DNA of 64,000 nucleotides from G965226155 sp965226155 (GTDB lineage Bacteria; Pseudomonadota; Gammaproteobacteria; Eutrophobiales; Eutrophobiaceae): contig OZ245331.1 in the NCBI GenBank assembly GCA_965226155.1, forward strand, positions 2,294,001-2,358,000, given 5' to 3'. The position numbers and the translations under genes are program-made. Positions within the stretch are counted from its first letter, which is position 1. Each line of letters starts with the position of its first letter. Shown piece after piece: positions 37,215 to 45,609 of the stretch. The notes beneath the pieces were generated by a model. The model was not told where the DNA came from. It saw only the letters and a program-made list of their open reading frames with translations, and ran no database searches.

Positions 37215-38162
37215 ATGACTCCTCACCGCTCACCCCTCATTCCTCACTCTAAGATCTACGTAGCTGGTCACCGAGGTCTTGTTGGTTCGAGTATCCTCAG
37301 GCTGCTAAAAAAACGCGGCTACAAAAACCTCGTCACTCGTACTAGTAAACAACTCGATTTACGCAACGAATCTGCAACAAGACGCTTCTTTGAAAAAGAA
37401 CAACCGGAATATGTCTTTCTGGCTGCTGCTACAGCAGGTGGCATTCTAGCCAATGATAGCTATCCGGTAGACTTTCTCCAAAACAACCTGCAGATTCAGA
37501 CCAATGTCATCAGTAATACCTATAAATCTGGGGTAAAGAAATTACTGTTCCTTGGATCTTCATGTATCTATCCTCGGGACTGCCCGCAACCCATGAAAGA
37601 GGAATACTTGCTTACTGGGCCACTTGAAAAAACCAATGAATGGTATGCTATCGCCAAGATCGCCGGCATTAAACTTTGCGAAGCTTACCGTAAACAATAC
37701 GGATTCAACGCCATCTGTGCCATGCCTACCAATCTATATGGCCCAGGAGATGACTTCGACATTGAAACCTCACATGTACTCCCAGCATTAATACGAAAAT
37801 TCCACGAGGCAAAAATTAATAACAAAAAAGAAGTCATTATTTGGGGCACAGGTACACCAAGAAGAGAATTCCTTTATATTGACGATCTTGCCGACGCTTG
37901 CCTCTTTCTTGTGCAAAACTATGAAAGCGAAGAAATTATCAATATTGGCGCTGGAGAGGACATAACCATCAAGGAATTAGCAAAGCTGATCGGGGAAATC
38001 GTTGGCTATAAAGGGGGGTTAACTTTTGATACAAGTAAGCCAGATGGTGCTCCTCGGAAATTACAAGATATTACTAAGCTCATAAATGCAGGGTGGAAGT
38101 ACAATACGAGTTTGAGAAAGGGAATTAAATTTACCTATAATTGGTATTGTCGAAATCTATAA
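37215..38162 (+). CDS. fcl: GDP-L-fucose synthase
   Basis: Epimerase/reductase that converts the Gmd product to GDP-L-fucose. KIYVAGHRGLVGSSILRLL is the NADP-binding motif; FLAAATAGGILAN, LGSSCIYPRDCPQPMKEEY, the catalytic WYAIAKIAGIKLCE and PTNLYGPGDDFD are typical. 315 residues. The start at 37215 leaves a 12-residue leader before the Rossmann strand, slightly longer than usual. Confidence 0.96.
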   Translation: MTPHRSPLIPHSKIYVAGHRGLVGSSILRLLKKRGYKNLVTRTSKQLDLRNESATRRFFEKEQPEYVFLAAATAGGILANDSYPVDFLQNNLQIQTNVISNTYKSGVKKLLFLGSSCIYPRDCPQPMKEEYLLTGPLEKTNEWYAIAKIAGIKLCEAYRKQYGFNAICAMPTNLYGPGDDFDIETSHVLPALIRKFHEAKINNKKEVIIWGTGTPRREFLYIDDLADACLFLVQNYESEEIINIGAGEDITIKELAKLIGEIVGYKGGLTFDTSKPDGAPRKLQDITKLINAGWKYNTSLRKGIKFTYNWYCRNL

Positions 38163-38224
38163 ATAGAATTATTCATAATTAATATCAGCTATTCAACTAG
38201 AGATATAATTCGGAGAGTATTACG

Positions 38225-38275
38225 ATGAAGGTACTTGTATTAGGTGGAGATAGATTTTGTGAGAGTAAAATTTAG
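38225..38275 (+). pseudogene. Possible remnant of the start of an sqdB-like gene
   Basis: An ATG with upstream GGAG encodes MKVLVLGGDRFCESKI and then a stop. The first dozen residues resemble the N-terminus of UDP-sulfoquinovose synthase/SqdB-type epimerases (MKVLVLGGDGFCG-like). No further epimerase sequence follows; a different frame takes over at 38244. It looks like a deletion junction. The match is short, so the assignment is tentative. Confidence 0.35.
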
Positions 38276-38816
38276 ACTAGGGGAGATCGACGATGAGTTT
38301 TACCCTGCGATGCGAAATGCCAATGAGTATGGTCCGTGGGAGCCGGGTATACAGGAATCGATAATCAGCATGAGTATTGTTTTATGGGCAGAATTATCGG
38401 AACTAGACCAAGAACTGATATTACAGATAATATGTAGAAATTCAATCCAAGGTAACCGTAACCATGGTATGAAGCTATTGAGGTTGATGCATCGTACTCA
38501 GTTTTTGCCAAAAATTGGTGACCGTGATCCTCAGTTGGCTATAAGCTCTACTATTCGAATGATCATGGGTGCACGTCAAGCTGTAATTAAAGAAATGTTA
38601 ATCATTCTTGATGAAACGGGTCTTTGGTCTCAAATTAATACAGAGGACAGAAATCGTTTACTGAAGCAAGTTGCTGTTAGACTTAACAAGACGAACAGCG
38701 TATATGTTCGCGATATATCTGATATTATTGAGAAAAATGGCATGCTCGAAGTATTGTGTGCCAAAGTGAATGATAGTGACAAGATTATGGATCGATGTGA
38801 GAAGCTAACTAACTAA
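38244..38816 (+). CDS. Uncharacterised protein, possibly a 3' gene fragment
   Basis: 190 residues, no signal peptide or membrane helix, mostly helical. I do not recognise the family. NANEYGPWEPGIQ and the Trp/Leu-rich helix after it vaguely recall C-terminal regions of polysaccharide-related membrane proteins, but this is weak. The GTG at 38244 lies inside the sqdB-like remnant in another frame, so the natural start may have been lost. A later ATG (38310, MRNANEYG) is an alternative start. Confidence 0.5.
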   Translation: MEIDFVRVKFRLGEIDDEFYPAMRNANEYGPWEPGIQESIISMSIVLWAELSELDQELILQIICRNSIQGNRNHGMKLLRLMHRTQFLPKIGDRDPQLAISSTIRMIMGARQAVIKEMLIILDETGLWSQINTEDRNRLLKQVAVRLNKTNSVYVRDISDIIEKNGMLEVLCAKVNDSDKIMDRCEKLTN

Positions 38817-38903
38817 GTGATTTAAAGCTTACTGGATATAGATAATCAGGAAGATTAAACTCCACTCTTCACCTTATATCTTTCAGGTTGTATCATCCGC
38901 CCT

Positions 38904-39884
38904 ATGAAACAGGTAAAACCCAATCACCGTCTGTGTGTCGCTCCAATGATGACACACACAGATCGGCATTTTCGATATCTGCTACGGCTTATTTCCAAAC
39001 ACGTTATGCTGTACACGGAAATGATCACCACGGGGGCATTGACCCATGGCAAACAAGTTCACCGACTCGAATTCCAAGACTGCGAACACCCGCTCGGGTT
39101 GCAACTGGGGGGAAACGATCCTGTACAATTTGCCTTCTGTGCACGGTTAGCAGAAGACATGAGCTATGACGAAATCAATATTAATGTTGGTTGTCCTAGC
39201 GATAGGGTGCAAAACGGTCAAATTGGTGCGTGTCTAATGGCACATCCCGAACTCGTGGCCGAGTGTGTGCAATCTATAAAAGATACAGTCCATATCCCCG
39301 TTACAGTGAAGACCCGAATTGGTATTGACCAACTAGATCAGTATGAACACCTTCATCACTTTATTAATATTGTTGCGGATGGAGGGTGTCAGGTATTTAT
39401 CCTGCATGCGCGTAAGGCCTGGTTGTCCGGATTGAGTCCTCGGCAAAATCGTGAAGTTCCACCACTTGACTATAATAGGGTATACCGACTGAAACAGGAT
39501 TTCCCCGAGTTGAATATTGTCATTAATGGCGGAATTGTTTCATTAGAACAAGTGAAAGACCATTTGCAACATATAGATGGTGTGATGATAGGGAGGGCAG
39601 TTTGCAATAATCCCTATCTGCTATCTGATGCAGATAAACTATTTTTCGATGATAATTCGATTGTCCTAAGTAGGGAGGAAATATTAAGGGCGTTTATTGA
39701 CTATACAGAGTACCAACTGGCTGCTGGTGTCTCATTACATCAAATGATGCGACACACTTTGGGACTGTTTCAGGGACTATACGGTGCTAGAGCATACCGT
39801 CGTTATCTTAGCGAGAGGATGCATGTTAAGGATAGAGATTGCAGTATCGTAAAGGAAGCAATGAATTTCATTAAAGCTGCCTAA
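38904..39884 (+). CDS. dusA: tRNA-dihydrouridine(20/20a) synthase DusA
   Basis: FMN enzyme reducing U20/U20a in the tRNA D-loop. The TIM-barrel start has VAPMMTHTDRHFRYLLRL and YTEMITTGALTHG; the catalytic Cys lies in INVGCPSDRVQNGQIGACLM, followed by VKTRIGID, FILHARKAWLSGLSP (in full a substrate loop) and the phosphate-binding NGGI and DGVMIGRAV. 326 residues. The DWTDRH of E. coli DusA reads THTDRH here. Confidence 0.95.
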   Translation: MKQVKPNHRLCVAPMMTHTDRHFRYLLRLISKHVMLYTEMITTGALTHGKQVHRLEFQDCEHPLGLQLGGNDPVQFAFCARLAEDMSYDEININVGCPSDRVQNGQIGACLMAHPELVAECVQSIKDTVHIPVTVKTRIGIDQLDQYEHLHHFINIVADGGCQVFILHARKAWLSGLSPRQNREVPPLDYNRVYRLKQDFPELNIVINGGIVSLEQVKDHLQHIDGVMIGRAVCNNPYLLSDADKLFFDDNSIVLSREEILRAFIDYTEYQLAAGVSLHQMMRHTLGLFQGLYGARAYRRYLSERMHVKDRDCSIVKEAMNFIKAA

Positions 39885-40048
39885 CAACGATTGTAAATTA
39901 ATAAGTGTAGTGGATCACATTTCTAAATGCGTATGATTGTAGTTTATTGCATTCAGGTAACTGTCTCATTGATTTTAAATCTTTCCCTTTCTTCAATAAC
40001 CTTTCTACCATACAATGATTTCAATATTGACACTCAAAGGAAAGCACC

Positions 40049-40729
40049 ATGGAATTTCGCCGTATATTTTTAAGAATTATTTTCTACTTGTTTGTTTCAG
40101 GCCAAGTGCATGCACAAACACCGTTGACGACGGATAAGGATAAATTTAGTTATGCTCTCAGCCTTCAGCTTGGTCAAAATGTTATATCCCAGTCGCTTGA
40201 TATCAATTCTGATGCACTGTTAATGGGTATTAGTGACATCATTAAAGGCCAAAGCTTGAGATTGACGAACGAGGAAATGCAACAGGCCGCCGCCAATTAC
40301 CAATCCCAACAACAAGTAATTCAAAATGAAATGGGCGAAAAAAACAAACTCGAAGGTGAAAAATATCTTGCAGAGAATAAGAAAAATAAGGATGTAGTTG
40401 AACTTAATAGTGGCCTTCAGTACAAGGTTATAATCGATGGTGAAGGTGCAAAACCAGCTGTTATAGATACGGTGATTGTGCATTATCGAGGTACATTGGT
40501 TAATGGTAAGGAATTTGATAGTTCTTATTCTCGTGGTGAACCGGCGACTTTCCCCGTGAATGGTGTCATACAAGGTTGGCAGGAAGCGCTGCCTTTGATG
40601 AAAGTCGGTTCAAAATGGCAAATTTTTGTCCCTGCAAATCTTGCATACGGTGACAAGGGCGCGGGATCGGCAATTGGTCCCTCATCCGTCTTGATATTTG
40701 ATATTGAACTTATGTCAATAAATAATTAA
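40049..40729 (+). CDS. Periplasmic FKBP-type peptidyl-prolyl isomerase
   Basis: 226 residues in the Mip/FkpA arrangement. A signal peptide (about 1-22, ending VHA) is followed by an N-terminal helical dimerisation domain (about 28-110, FSYALSLQLGQNV to EKYLAENKKNKDV) and a C-terminal FKBP domain. Active-site residues are visible in VHYRGTLVNGKEFDSS, GVIQGWQEAL, VPANLAYGDKGAG and LIFDIEL. It should assist folding of outer-membrane and periplasmic proteins. The monocistronic setting gives no further clue. Confidence 0.92.
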   Translation: MEFRRIFLRIIFYLFVSGQVHAQTPLTTDKDKFSYALSLQLGQNVISQSLDINSDALLMGISDIIKGQSLRLTNEEMQQAAANYQSQQQVIQNEMGEKNKLEGEKYLAENKKNKDVVELNSGLQYKVIIDGEGAKPAVIDTVIVHYRGTLVNGKEFDSSYSRGEPATFPVNGVIQGWQEALPLMKVGSKWQIFVPANLAYGDKGAGSAIGPSSVLIFDIELMSINN

Positions 40730-40825
40730 CCAGAATTAACTCCTCCTTTATAGGTCTAATTCCTATCTGCTTGAATGGAAAATTACTATTGTATTTTCTT
40801 ATGAGTACTTTCAACGAAATTTCTG

Positions 40826-41269
40826 ATGACACATAACGTAAACTTATTAATTAAGCCTGCTTGTGGCCTGTTTTTTTTCTTGAGTATGGTTTGTTTTTCC
40901 TATATCGCTGTCAGCGAAGATCAATCACTCGATACCCTGTTTTTACAAGGCCAAGAGCAATACGACAATTCGAAATATGAAGGTGCTCTCGAAATCTTTG
41001 TACAATTAATTAATCAAGCCCCGAGTATTTCAACCTATCACCACTGGTCAGGTAAGTGTTATGGTAAACTTGCAGAGCAAGCTAATTGGCTAACAGCAAT
41101 ATCGTTGGCAAAAAAAACACGTAAAGCGTTTGAGATGGCGGTTGAACTAGATAACAGAAATATTCTAGCTCTTCTAGACCTGAAGACATTTTATCTGGAA
41201 GCACCCAACTTCCTTGGTGGGAGTAAAAAAAAGGCTTCGGAAATTCAAAAACACCTAGATACGTTATAA
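40826..41269 (+). CDS. Small TPR-like secreted protein
   Basis: 147 residues. Hydrophobic N-terminus (about 10-30) is a signal or anchor. The remainder has TPR-like helices: TLFLQGQEQYDNSKYEGAL, ISTYHHWSGKCYGKLAE and ARKAFEMAVELD-like KTRKAFEMAVELDNRN, then LLDLKTFYLEAPNFLGGSKKKA, a motif of a family of short tetratricopeptide proteins. It is shorter than typical relatives and may end early. Function unknown. Confidence 0.7.
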   Translation: MTHNVNLLIKPACGLFFFLSMVCFSYIAVSEDQSLDTLFLQGQEQYDNSKYEGALEIFVQLINQAPSISTYHHWSGKCYGKLAEQANWLTAISLAKKTRKAFEMAVELDNRNILALLDLKTFYLEAPNFLGGSKKKASEIQKHLDTL

Positions 41270-41355
41270 TCTATCCAAGAAAAATAGAACATTAAAAACG
41301 AAATAGGCACAACCTAGTCACATCGCCAATAGAATCCATTAGAATTTCTTTCCGA

Positions 41356-42100
41356 GTGATTTTTGCGTTAATGTTAAGGGAACCCCATTTACGATATGGT
41401 CATTTACAGATTGGTTATATATGGATATTTCTTGAGCCCATACTATTTATATTTGTGTTCATCACCATATTTACAATCCGGGGTAGATTTGCTTCCTCTG
41501 GTATGTCAACGATCCTTTTTTTACCACGGGAATAATACCCTTTGTAATGTTTCGTGATGTACTAATGAGGACTATGATGGCGGTAAAATCTAGTCAGCAA
41601 CTACTATACTATCCCCAGGTGCAGTCTTTGGACTTGTGTATCGCACGTATGTTATTTGTAGTATTTACATATGTAGCAGTATTTTGTATTTTTGTCACCG
41701 TTATTTACCTGTTACGTTTAGAACCAGTCATAATTGATGATCCGATTCGCATGATACTTGCTGCAATTATGATGGCATTAATTGGATTTAGTGGTGGAGT
41801 AATTGCGGCGTCCCTGATCCCGCTATTCCCATCCGTTGAATTCCTGACACGAACTATTACTCAACCCATGTTTTTTATATCAGGTGTATTTTTTACGGTT
41901 GATATGATACCTGATCGAGTAAAGGGGATCGCACTGTATAATCCTTTACTACAGCTGATTGAAATGTTCAGGTCAGCTTTTTTATTGAATATGAAAGTGT
42001 ATATGTTAATTACGTATATGTTGGTGGATTTGTTTTAATTTATGTTTTCATCGGGTTGTTGATCCATAGGGCACTACGACGATATGCTTATAAAGTATGA
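41356..42100 (+). pseudogene. Polysaccharide ABC export permease (KpsM/Wzm type), two frameshifts
   Basis: Three consecutive frames make one ABC-2 permease. The first reads VIFALMLREPHLRYGHLQIGY, then IFLEPI and RGRFASSGMSTILF. After the T run at 41516-41522 the frame shifts to TGIIPFVMFRDVLMR and the bulk of the membrane domain (41547 on). After the T run at 41978-41983 it shifts again to EYESVYVNYVYVGGF and ALRRYAYKV, ending at 42098-42100. One added T in each run restores a full protein of about 248 residues. The restored stop overlaps the kpsT-like ATG (ATGA), proving the ancestral operon. Start GTG 41356 or ATG 41371. Confidence 0.8.
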
Positions 42101-42771
42101 TTGAACTTAGAAACATATGTAAAGCGTATCGGACTAATCACGGTTGGAACCAGGTGCTTGATGATATCTCTATTTCATTTCCTGCAGGTCGCAACATCGG
42201 TATCTTTGGGTTAAATGGGGTCGGAAAATCGACATTATTGAGAATGATTGCTGGTGTAGAACCCCCTGAGACAGGGGAGATCTACCGGGACATTAATATA
42301 TCTTGGCCAATTGGCTTTAGTGGTGGATTTCTGCCTCATTCAAGTGGTCGGGACAACACCCGATTTATCGCCCGTATCTATAATGCCAACATGAATGAGG
42401 TGGAAAACTATGTTAAAGAATTTTCCGAACTGGGTGAATATTATGACATGATGTATTATACGTACTCGGCTGGTATGAAAGCACGGCTAGCGTTTGCTAT
42501 TAGTATGGCAATCGAGTTCGAGTGCTATTTAGTCGATGAAATAACGTCTGTTGGTGATATGCGGTTTCAAAAAAAGTACCAACAAATATTTCTGGAACGG
42601 AAAAACAGATCATCAGTAATCATAGTTTCACCTCAAGTCAGCACAATCGAGAGTTTTTGCGATATGTCTGCTGTGTTATTCAATGGTAAGCTTGAACTGT
42701 ACCCATCTGTAGAGGAAGGCATGGAGGTTTATAATGAAAAGGTTAAAACTGTCACCCCGCCGATAAACTAG
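42097..42771 (+). CDS. Polysaccharide ABC exporter ATPase (KpsT/Wzt type)
   Basis: 224-residue ATPase that powers capsule-type polysaccharide export together with the KpsM-like permease. Walker A GLNGVGKSTLLRM, the signature variant TYSAGMKARLAFAIS, and Walker B CYLVDEITSVGD are KpsT-like; SGGFLPHSSGRDN is also typical of the group. No C-terminal carbohydrate-binding domain is present, unlike Wzt of O-antigen systems. The gene itself is intact but its permease partner is frameshifted. IS copy 5 starts 43 bp after the stop. Confidence 0.9.
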   Translation: MIELRNICKAYRTNHGWNQVLDDISISFPAGRNIGIFGLNGVGKSTLLRMIAGVEPPETGEIYRDINISWPIGFSGGFLPHSSGRDNTRFIARIYNANMNEVENYVKEFSELGEYYDMMYYTYSAGMKARLAFAISMAIEFECYLVDEITSVGDMRFQKKYQQIFLERKNRSSVIIVSPQVSTIESFCDMSAVLFNGKLELYPSVEEGMEVYNEKVKTVTPPIN

Positions 42772-42814
42772 CAATGGATAGTTTAATTAATAAATTACAC
42801 TCTTTAGCAAATTG

Positions 42815-43882
42815 CGCGGATTCAACTTTGAAGTGCAACGTTGATGTTAAAAAAGACTTCATGTGGTGTTTTTGAATTAAGTGTTTTTCTGGGACGGTGA
42901 TTGAGTTTATTCATGACCAAGTTTAACTGCTTTTGTGTAATCGTGCTGGAGTCCATTTTCTTTGGGAAGTACTGTCGAATGAGACCATTGATATTTTCAT
43001 TTAAACCCCGTTCCCAGGAGGCATAAGGATGTGCAAAATAGAACCCCGCGTTCAATTGTTGAGCAATAACCTCATGCTCAGCAAATTCTTTTCCATTATC
43101 CGAGGTGATCGTGTGAACCGACGCCTTCATATTAGACAACAATCGCACGATAGCTTGCCTGACGGCAGAGGCAGTTCGTCGTTTCACCTGTGCAATCAAG
43201 GTGTACATCGACTTGCGCTCGCTCAAGGTGACCAGCGCCTGTCGATGGCCTTTGCCGATGACGGTGTCCACTTCCCAGTCACCGATGCGTGTCTTCCTGT
43301 TCACAATGGCTGGACGCTTATCAATGCTGATCTGATTCACCAGAACCCCACGACGTTGATAACTACCATAACGCTTCTTTCGTTTCTTCTGGCAACGCAA
43401 GTACCGGTACAGCTCACCGCCGTCTGCCTTGTCCTGGTATATGTAGTGATAGATCCATTCATGACTCAGAGCGATACCTTCTCGTTTATGCAACCAGTCA
43501 CTGATTTGCTCAGGACTCCATTCGTCCCGCAGCCAGACCTCTACTCGCTCCCACAAGGTCATGGGGAGTCGCTGTTGTTGGCTGGCTTCTCGACGCGCTT
43601 GCCGGAGCAACTGAGCTTGGCGGGGTCGATAGCCTCTCAAGCCACGGTTGCGTCTGAGTTCACGGCTAATAGTAGATTTATGCACGCCTATCAAGGCGGC
43701 TATCTCCGTTTGTGTATGTCCTGCTTTCATCAGGCCGTAAATCTGGTAACGTTGATGCTCGGTAAGCTGTGTGTAGTGTCTCATCTGTGCCTCTCTTTCT
43801 TGCTGGAACGAAAGGTAAGGATGCTACCGCAGCTTGCCGTTCGTGCCACCTAATTGAGTTGCACTTACAAATTGAATTCACG
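42815..43882 (-). mobile_element. IS30-family insertion sequence, copy 5 (1068 bp)
   Basis: Complete ends. ATT follows the right end and occurs one base off the left end, as at copy 1, so the duplication is imperfect. It lies just downstream of the exporter ATPase gene and may have removed further capsule genes, which is inference. Confidence 0.93.
42822..43784 (-). CDS. IS30-family transposase (copy 5), intact
   Basis: 320 residues, catalytic triad intact. Copy-specific changes are Gly for Ala at 17 (IYGLMKAG), Met for Thr at 75 and Asn for Lys at 292 (MNKLNH). It shares Ile at 152 (NQISIDK, a two-base difference) with copy 1 only. Confidence 0.95.
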   Translation of the reverse strand: MRHYTQLTEHQRYQIYGLMKAGHTQTEIAALIGVHKSTISRELRRNRGLRGYRPRQAQLLRQARREASQQQRLPMTLWERVEVWLRDEWSPEQISDWLHKREGIALSHEWIYHYIYQDKADGGELYRYLRCQKKRKKRYGSYQRRGVLVNQISIDKRPAIVNRKTRIGDWEVDTVIGKGHRQALVTLSERKSMYTLIAQVKRRTASAVRQAIVRLLSNMKASVHTITSDNGKEFAEHEVIAQQLNAGFYFAHPYASWERGLNENINGLIRQYFPKKMDSSTITQKQLNLVMNKLNHRPRKTLNSKTPHEVFFNINVALQS

Positions 43883-43995
43883 ATTATTATTAATGTGCTT
43901 CTATTAGCAAATGGGGTAATGCTCGATACGAGCTAATCGCTGATCATAAAGAAGACGCTCTTTCATGTGCATAGTATTGTCCGGAATTCCTGACG

Positions 43996-44997
43996 TCATG
44001 TGGATATATCTTTGTAATAACCATTTTCTTTAAACCAATTTATCGCGTCTGCAATGCCTTCTGTTGCTGGTCGGGGTGTGTAAGACAATTTTTCTATTGC
44101 CTTCTCACTTGAAAAATACATGTATTTTTTTGACATATTTAATTCATCAACGGAAGCTATCGGGGTTCCTCCAAAAATTCTCGACCAACATTCTGCAAGC
44201 CAGGCAATTGGTAATAATACATTCTGTGGAATGCGAATTTTAGGAGCTTGCACTCCAGATAGTAGTGCGATTTTAGTCAGGATAGCATTTAATGTCATGT
44301 TTTCGCCGCCAAGTATATATCGTTCACCGATTATTCCATGTTTAAAGGCAAGTAAATGTCCTTTTGCTACATCATCGACATGGACAATATTAAGGCCAGT
44401 ATCGACATAGGCTGGCATACGTTTATTTAACATATCGACAAAGATGCGCCCAGTGGGGGTGGGTTTTATATCTCTTGGACCGACTGGAGCAGAAGGATTC
44501 ACAATAACAACAGGTGCATCGATAGAGGTTATTAGTTCTTTGGCAGCTTTTTCAGCGAGAAACTTAGATCGTTTATAGTGTCCGATCATAATATCAAGAG
44601 TAACGGGCGTTTCTTCATTTGCTGGCGTACCGTCGGCATTTAAACCCAATGTGGCAACACTGCTGGTATAGACTATCCGTTTGATACCCGCTTCGACGGC
44701 ACTACAGATTAGATTACGGGTTCCATCAACGTTGACTTGGTAAATAGATTTTGGATCAGGTATCCAAAGGCGGTAATCCGCAGCAACATGAAATAGGTTA
44801 TCACAGTTCTTTAATGCTTTTCGTAATGTGTCGGTCTCTGTTAAATCGCCTTCAATTAACTCAACATCGAGACCGGTAAGGTTGAGTCTGTTGCTGTTTG
44901 GTCTAACTAATGCACAAACATCATGACCTTCCTCGAGCAACAGCCTTAATACAGCGGATCCGACAAAGCCACTTGCACCTGTAATCAAGGTACGCAT
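43996..44997 (-). CDS. hpnA: Hopanoid-associated sugar epimerase HpnA
   Basis: NAD(P)-dependent epimerase/dehydratase of the HpnA family, typically found in hopanoid clusters. The N-terminal TGASGFVGSAVLRLLLEEGH binds the cofactor; HVAADYRLWIPDP, YTSSVATLG, the YKRSKFLAEKAA catalytic segment (YxxxK) and the INPSAPVGPRDIKPTPTG-like NPSAPVGPRDIKPT stretch are HpnA-like. 333 residues. Its exact reaction is not established. It is the last gene of the minus-strand cluster and begins immediately after the phosphatidyltransferase stop. Confidence 0.92.
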   Translation of the reverse strand: MRTLITGASGFVGSAVLRLLLEEGHDVCALVRPNSNRLNLTGLDVELIEGDLTETDTLRKALKNCDNLFHVAADYRLWIPDPKSIYQVNVDGTRNLICSAVEAGIKRIVYTSSVATLGLNADGTPANEETPVTLDIMIGHYKRSKFLAEKAAKELITSIDAPVVIVNPSAPVGPRDIKPTPTGRIFVDMLNKRMPAYVDTGLNIVHVDDVAKGHLLAFKHGIIGERYILGGENMTLNAILTKIALLSGVQAPKIRIPQNVLLPIAWLAECWSRIFGGTPIASVDELNMSKKYMYFSSEKAIEKLSYTPRPATEGIADAINWFKENGYYKDIST

Positions 44998-45609
44998 CTA
45001 TTGATTCCGTTTTAAAGTGAAATATTGAAAGGCTACCCAAATAGCAAATAACGGCGCACCTACCGATGCCAGAGATAGGAATACAATAGATTGGTCTGTT
45101 AGAGTTATGATTGGTAGTAGGTAGAGGACATCCTCCGCTTCTATTACGCCCAGATTGGGTTGTCGTGCATCCGATTTTCCAAGTGATTGTTCAATTTTAT
45201 TGCGCATGTGGAAGATTGCAGCTACCGATAAGCCCGCAATGCAGCCCATAGGGAATGCCATGATACCAAGCTGTGAATGGGTAAGATCGATACCTATCGC
45301 TAGAAACAATAAAATATTAACCAATGCATCACTGGCAAGATCGTAATAATGGCCAGATTGGCTAGCCTTTCCGGTAATTCGCGCAAGCTCTCCATCCGCA
45401 TGATCGAGAAAATTTGAGAGGCAAAATAACACTGCTCCTAGATTCATCCATATATAACCACCGTTGGATAAGGCTAAACATGCAGCAATACCGACAATTA
45501 GGCGGAGTGTAGTAAGTTGGTTTGGAGATAGCGCTGTGTTACGGAAAGGATAGACTAGCTTGTACGCTAGTTTAGCATCCCAGGGCTTGCTCGATTTCTC
45601 GTCCATCAA
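44998..45609 (-). CDS. CDP-alcohol phosphatidyltransferase family protein
   Basis: 203-residue membrane enzyme with several hydrophobic helices. The family signature DG(x2)AR(x8)G(x3)D(x3)D is fully present: DGELAR, then GHYYDLASD. It should transfer a phosphatidyl or related phospho-alcohol group from a CDP-activated lipid. Its position between hpnA and hpnN, abutting one and overlapping the other by 4 bp, ties it to the hopanoid operon. The acceptor is unknown. Confidence 0.85.
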   Translation of the reverse strand: MMDEKSSKPWDAKLAYKLVYPFRNTALSPNQLTTLRLIVGIAACLALSNGGYIWMNLGAVLFCLSNFLDHADGELARITGKASQSGHYYDLASDALVNILLFLAIGIDLTHSQLGIMAFPMGCIAGLSVAAIFHMRNKIEQSLGKSDARQPNLGVIEAEDVLYLLPIITLTDQSIVFLSLASVGAPLFAIWVAFQYFTLKRNQ

